From Microdochium bolleyi (lineage: Eukaryota; Ascomycota; Sordariomycetes; Xylariales; Microdochiaceae), in NCBI GenBank assembly GCA_001566295.1, contig KQ964263.1, positions 434,001-498,000 of the forward strand: a DNA stretch of 64,000 nt, given 5' to 3'. Below, piece by piece: positions 58,701 through 64,000 of this stretch. Within the stretch, counting starts at the first letter, position 1. The number at the start of each line of letters is the position of its first letter. Under the pieces are notes generated by a model. The model had not been told where the DNA came from. It saw only the letters and a list, made by a program, of their open reading frames with translations, and did not search any database. Made by a program: the position numbers and the translations under genes.

Positions 58701-61700
58701 GCAAGCTCGCCGTACTCCGCAGATACGCTTTGATCTCCTGCTTTCAGCAGCCCGTCGACCCCTGCTCGTCGGCAGCTGATACCTAGCAGCAAGCCCGCGG
58801 TATAGCCCGGGCAAGCTCGGCACCCGGAGCTGCTCTTCCCGAATGCGCCACCGACGTGCAAGCCGTACATGGTACTCCAGTCGCGCGCCAAGATTGCCAT
58901 CATCAAAGTGCCACAATGCAAGTTGAGGCACAGCGCCACTAACGTGGGGGCGGGCGTCACAGAGGCCACGGGCTCGATCACATACAAGATGAATATCCAC
59001 AGGCGCCTCCGGATATTATTTGCAGACGCTGCCCAGACGAAAGTCCCCGGTCAGTGCTATACTCCGCCAGCTGTGCCTCCGGTGGAGGTGGCTGCGCGTT
59101 GTGTCGAGGGGCGGGCTTGCATCTGAACAATGGTCGGCTGGAACAATGCTGCGCAAACAGCACTCTGCCGCCGCCGACCAGCGTGCATATTCTCGCATCG
59201 TCAGTCCTGGCAGCAGATGGGGCGCCAGCGGCCGTGCGCTCCTCCGCCATAATAGTCCCATCGCTGCGTTTCCTGTTTCCTCATTTTCTCTGGAGCTTTT
59301 GTGCCTCTTCTGGAAATGGGACTTCCCCTTTTTGCTCACTACCAGTAGCTCCCGACGGAAAGGGTGGCAGTATAGGGAGGCACCAGTGGCACTTGTTCGG
59401 CCGGTCTTTCTTTAGCGGCTCGGATTAGTTCGTTGCCCCGTGTGCCCCTATGCATTGTCTACTCCGTGTTGGTGGCAGAAGGGGGCATGATAATACTCCA
59501 CGAGCTCCGCACGCCGTGGGCCGGCGATGTTAGTAGCTCGCTGACAGATCGTCGCGACCCACTGGGCTGTAACACGCCACGTCGATATTAGGGGCTAGAG
59601 GTATGTCATGGCTCTTTCGATCTCGGGTTCTCTTGTCGTCAGAGTGGTGATAGCACCGTGGCGATGATAGCCAGTGGCCTTTTACAATACCATATCATAC
59701 TGTTCCTTCTCCGCACGGTAGGGACAGAAAGGGCGTTGGATGTGTCCTTCAAAGCTCCGCGGAATTGACGAAGCGGCGGACAAGCGACATCTCGAGCTCA
59801 GTGCCAGCACAGAGAAAGACCAGAGTACGTAGCTCGCTCTTTTCAAGGGATCTTGGTGCGCAACTCAACGACGATCCAATCTCATCCGCGAGAAGGAGAG
59901 CCCACACCAGCGGTATGGTTGAACCAAGTTCCAGATCTGCAGGATCAGCACCGGGGAGATTGCTGGTGCGCTCCTATGGTGGCTGAAATAGTTCATCAAC
60001 CGGTGCCTCGGGTTCGACAACGGCTTGCGCTTGTCGACTCCGATTGCTGCCCGACATGCACGTAGCTTTGGGTTTGCGGGGCGATGTCCAAGATCTGAAC
60101 TACCGAGAGCGTTTGGCGATCATAGCCTGATTTCGCACGTGGTGTATTAAGCGCTTCGGCAGTGCTATCAGCCGACGAAGCTCAACATGCGGGATGGGTG
60201 CGGGATTGATGCGGCATGGGGACATTGCCACATCGATGACCAGCACCTGCACAGCAGATCACGGATGATCCTGGTCTGTCATATCGCCGAGGCGTCGTGA
60301 CACGGCATCTGAAATGACCCCAAATGGAGATTCGCTCAGTGCTTTCCAACAACCCGGGAGCCTGTCTACAGCCCAGTTGAGCTTGCGAGCAGCTTTCCCT
60401 CTGTCCGGAACGATAAAGTCCCACCTCCCGACCCATGAGCATCGGGCATGTTGTAGAATGGCAGGGAACCTTCTATTCCGACGGAATGACACTAGCCAAA
60501 TGCCAGGTCGGTCTCGCAGTCAGCATAGCAAGAAAGAGGTAGAGGGCCGCAGACGTGTCAAGAGGTCAGGGCCAGACCATCTCCGCGACTGATCCTCCCT
60601 CAAATGATGAGGGGCAGCTCTCATAACGCGCTAAGATCTCCCGCTGATGCGCGCAAAAACAGGCCTTTACCCGGTTCGTCCACGCGTCGTCGTGTGCCTT
60701 TGGGATACAAAGCGGACTAATAATGGATAGCCCGCGGCGCTAGCTGGGCTAGCAACACAAACCAAAACCTAGACCTCTCGAGGTTGGAAGGCCTGACTGC
60801 TGCTTTCTAGGGGTCTTCTGTGACTCGTTCGCCGTAGTCCTCGCGTTGCGGGAGAACCGCGGAGAACTGATCTTGTGGGATGACACCGGACTGATGAAGG
60901 GAAAAAGTAGGGTAGAAGACCGAACACGGGACGGGAGTGTTCATAAGGGCATATTAGGCGTCCCAGAAGTTCGTCGGTGTAGAACCTACCAATTTGAGTA
61001 CAATAGAGCACATTGTCTCTCTTTCTCATATGTTGTGAAGCCCCTACAGGTTCAAAGGTGCCCGGCAGATCCGGTGGATTTAAAAAGCAGCTCGGACGCG
61101 AACTCGGCCATTCTCGGGATTAGCAATGGATATCACAAAGGATCAATGTCGTCCGCGGTAATGGCACGATTCCGCGGGTCGAGACCAGAGTAGACCGCCA
61201 TTTAGTCAACTGGTGAAAATCCTGCTCGTCATGTGTCGCCGGATTTAATATGCCCAATGAATACTGCGTGGCTGCGGGCATGTCGGCATCTCCAACCAAG
61301 GCTGCGTGTCAGCCACGGGGAGCGTCAGCAACGTTGCGCGGCAGTGCTCAGGTAAGCCGGCACGTGAGAAACGCAAGCTTTTTATCCGTCCATCGTAACA
61401 CTGCATGCCGTCAGCACAGCATGCTCAGCGGGATGAGTAACGACGCCTGACGGAACTGCGCGAATATTCTGGTCAATCCAACGTTAGTCACCTCATACCG
61501 GCAAAGTATACGAGCGTCCTGTATTGACAGAGCGAGGGCGTGTCTAGCAGGGTAGACCGATCGTCGGTGTAAAACAGATAGCAGTACTCGTTCACTTTAG
61601 AGAGCATTTGTTTCCAACGATTACAAAGTACGCGTGCGGTAAACCATCAGCAGTGAGATGTTTCATGGCTGGCGGCTCACGTTTGAACAATCATGTCAGC

Positions 61701-62501
61701 ATGGCAGCGCACGAACAGCAAAAATTCTTCTCTTTTACCAATTCAAGTAATAACTCCAACACGCAATCACGGTCATTCAGATTTGGCATGCTAGCCGCGA
61801 CAGACGCCTCTCGCCCGGTGGTGTCGGCTCCGAGAATAGAGCTCTGGGGAAGCACTGCCCCACGGAAACATTGCAGTGCCGAGTTGGTACCTGGCCACCA
61901 TGAAACAAAGCCCGCCATTGGTGGAAGCGGCTGTTGCTGGCGTCAGTTGCCGTGATCCTTCCGGGCTGACGCATGCACGCCATCGGAACCCCGCGCGACA
62001 GTGCCACCCAATCATCTGACTAAGGATGGGACGACAAAGCCAGCCTTACCAGTGGGAAACCTGCTCCAGCCAGTCGTGACATGGGAGGCCGTGCAGCGGG
62101 CGCAAGGCTCCCGGAGGTGTCAGCGCCGGTGCTGAGCTGGTCCAGTGTAACGACGCTGACAGATGTTGAGTCCTAATTGGATGGGGGCCGTTACCTGAAT
62201 GCACACAGCCCACGATGACCTATTCCTGGTCCACGCAAAAACTGCGCCTTTCGACAAAGGAACAGAGGCCTATTGCCTTGTATTGAACCTCAACAGAAAA
62301 TAGCACTTTTGATTATTTGCATCGGTCTGTATATAAGTTCTTCAGTATCCGTCGAATATTGTTGCTGTCCTCCTGCTTCACCACCAGCATCAACAGGCAC
62401 TTTCCAACTCATTAGTTCTTCCTTCTTCCAAAGATTCAACTTTCTCACTATCTTCTTCAACCAAAGATCTTTTAATCTTTCTTCAGAACCCCAACTTCAA
62501 A
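55775..62501. other. Gene-poor interval, 6.7 kb
   Basis: No gene, RNA or transposon is supported in this long stretch. Minus-strand frames at 56688-57347 (219 codons) and 58436-58987 (183 codons) are open but begin at non-ATG codons and show no domain. I saw no repeats on the scale of a transposon. Only the last 175 bp has promoter features, for the secreted-protein gene. Confidence 0.5.
62330..62501 (+). promoter_or_regulatory. TATA box and pyrimidine-rich leader of the small secreted protein
   Basis: TATATAAG at 62330-62337 is about 170 bp upstream of the ATG. It is followed by a CT-rich tract (about 62395-62495) that fits a strong fungal promoter and 5' leader, with CAAA just before the ATG. 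Confidence 0.65.
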
Positions 62502-62924
62502 ATGCAGTTCTCCGCCAGCTTCCTCACCGTCCTCACCGCCGCCCTCATGGCCGCCACTCCCGCCCTTGCCGCACCCAGCGCCGCCGTGCAGGACCGCGCC
62601 GACACCTCGATCCGCGTGACCCTGTCCGACAACGCCAACGAGTTCGCGCGCCAGCTCGACTTCTCGGCCTCGCAGGGCAAGAAGGACCAGACCATCTCGA
62701 CTGGCGGCAAGTTCGTCCAGGTCGAGCTCAACATCGGCTCCGGCGTCGCCAACAAGGCCCTGCGCTGCCAGGCCATCGGCTCCAGCGGCCAGGTCCTCAA
62801 GTTCAACCGCGGCGAGAACCTCAACAAGGCCACCTTCGGCGACGGCGGCAAGGGCCCCTGGACCATCGTCGGCGGCAAGGCGACCACCATCTCCAAGGTT
62901 ACCTGCAGCCCCAAGTTCACTTAA
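62502..62924 (+). CDS. Small secreted protein, candidate effector
   Basis: An intronless frame of 140 residues. The signal peptide MQFSASFLTVLTAALMAAT ends near ALAAPS; cleavage after Ala23 is likely. The mature part of about 115 residues is Gly- and Lys-rich with only two Cys (Cys89 and Cys135), which could form one disulphide. Codon use is strongly biased to C-ending codons (AAC, ACC, GCC), more than in most neighbours, and with the strong promoter this suggests high expression. I do not recognise a domain. Small, secreted, lineage-restricted proteins of this kind are often effectors or surface proteins, but that is inference. Confidence 0.8.
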   Translation: MQFSASFLTVLTAALMAATPALAAPSAAVQDRADTSIRVTLSDNANEFARQLDFSASQGKKDQTISTGGKFVQVELNIGSGVANKALRCQAIGSSGQVLKFNRGENLNKATFGDGGKGPWTIVGGKATTISKVTCSPKFT

Positions 62925-64000
62925 GCGCTCGGAGCGAGTCTAGTGATAAAAGGCACGCGATGGATTGAGGCAGGATCATGGCGGTCTGCCAGCTGCACAA
63001 GCCGTCAGAGGGGCGGCTTCAACCGCTCGACTACTTCTACAACAAACTTTTATGGGGTTTCGGGGGCGGGCAACGGCGCTGGGGGTAAATTTTAGACATG
63101 GCGTTTTCAAGGCGTGGTGTGGGTCCTGGTTGGGTTTGGGCATGGCTTCTCGGGTGGGCAGCGCGGTCTAGATCTTTGGTTTCTTCTTGTTTATCCTTTT
63201 TCTCGTTGGGGGCTTGGGCTGTGTAGCAGTACCAAGTTCCTATCAACCACTCCTTTCTGCGTCTTGGACCTAGCAGAACAATAATCTAACTCGAGTCATT
63301 CCTTTATAAGTCTAGCACGGCAAGTTTGAACGTGAACGTGGGTGTTGACATGCATGCTCCATCGCTGGCACATTGGGACCGGATGTTCAACTCAGCCTTA
63401 TGTGGCCGGCTGAAATTTCATGCATGGCCATGCTAGTTTTCAGGCCAAGCATACTTTTTGAGCCGATCATGACGTTTTCAAGTCACACATGGGGCCTCCT
63501 CGTCTCCAAGCATCTTGAGCGATGTGGCGCGTAAATGGTCCCTTAAGTTGCGCAGAGACTTGCGCGTTGTTCCCACTGTTGGTGTTTACAGATATCGGAA
63601 GAGCCAACAAGATGGCCCAGTTTAGAAATGGAGTAGAACTCTCGGAAAACCGAGAAGGATTCACCAGTACGCAGAGTGTGAGATTTTCACGGCAGGGAAC
63701 CCTTCTGGACATGTCATGATATAAAATGTATAGACTAGGGAGGTTGTATCGATACAATGCAAGCGGGGTTCCAGGAGATTTTGTCCAATTCTAGGGCCAT
63801 GACAGAGTCCATACCCTCAAATTTCAGTGCCATGAGTTTCCTTGTGGCCTGAAGCTTACGAGTCATTCCACTCGAGGCGACTCAACGCCGCTCAATAGCA
63901 TGAACACCGCGAATGCCGCGACAACAAAATTTGCTTGAAGATTCAAGCTCTGTTGCGTCCACGCACTAACCCGACTGAGTAGTCACTCCGACGTTGTCGT
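62925..64000. other. Intergenic to window end
   Basis: The 3' flank of the secreted-protein gene followed by AT-rich sequence. No gene is supported. Confidence 0.5.

Noticed and set aside
58436..58987. 183-codon minus-strand frame
   Set aside because: No ATG start and no recognisable motif.

Overview
The window is nuclear DNA of a filamentous ascomycete (Pezizomycotina; a Sordariomycete-like gene set is my inference). The evidence is many short GT-AG introns (about 50-220 nt) with CTAAC or CTGAC branch sites, and typical Pezizomycotina families: HET domain, fungal rhodopsin-like (SAT5/PTH11-like) membrane proteins, a Zn2Cys6 regulator, a PDR-type ABC transporter, P450s, cyanide hydratase and sphingolipid C9-methyltransferase. 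I rebuilt exon structures by hand from splice signals and reading-frame continuity. No rRNA, tRNA, CRISPR or intact transposon was found.

Layout. 0-3.2 kb: HET-ankyrin-membrane protein (-). 4.3-6.2 kb: a doubtful short ORF (-) and a Fic-domain protein (+). 6.8-8.5 kb: sphingolipid C9-methyltransferase (-). 10.2-11.3 kb: cyanide hydratase (-). 12.0-12.3 kb: non-coding tandem repeat. 14.7-16.6 kb: P450 no. 1 (+), with a GC-AG intron. 17.6-18.2 kb: small leaderless protein (-). 20.2-21.9 kb: metzincin protease fused to H-type lectin-like repeats (+). 23.0-24.9 kb: secreted type-B carboxylesterase-like protein (+). 25.5-26.8 kb: extradiol dioxygenase (+). 27.3-28.0 kb: IFI6/ISG12-like membrane protein (-). 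28.7-29.0 kb: ankyrin remnant (+). 30.1-32.2 kb: F-box-ankyrin protein (+). 33.1-33.9 kb: unknown two-exon protein (+). 34.3-39.4 kb: full-length PDR ABC transporter (-). 40.4-42.0 kb: rhodopsin-like membrane protein no. 1 (-). 44.2-46.3 kb: P450 no. 2 (+). 47.1-47.7 kb: nucleotidyltransferase-like protein (-), divergent from a Zn2Cys6 regulator at 48.0-50.3 kb (+). 50.6-51.0 kb: possible HET remnant (-). 54.3-55.8 kb: rhodopsin-like membrane protein no. 2 (-). 55.8-62.5 kb: gene-poor. 62.5-62.9 kb: small secreted protein (+).

The content looks accessory. Two themes stand out. One is chemical defence and detoxification: cyanide hydratase, extradiol dioxygenase, esterase, two P450s, a PDR pump and a Zn2Cys6 regulator, with no polyketide, peptide or terpene backbone enzyme. 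The other is recognition, cell death and defence: HET-ankyrin, F-box-ankyrin, IFI6-like and Fic proteins, a leaderless protease-lectin fusion, and small leaderless or secreted proteins. The protease-lectin fusion is the most unusual gene. Grouping these genes into one working system is inference; the sequence shows only that they are neighbours.
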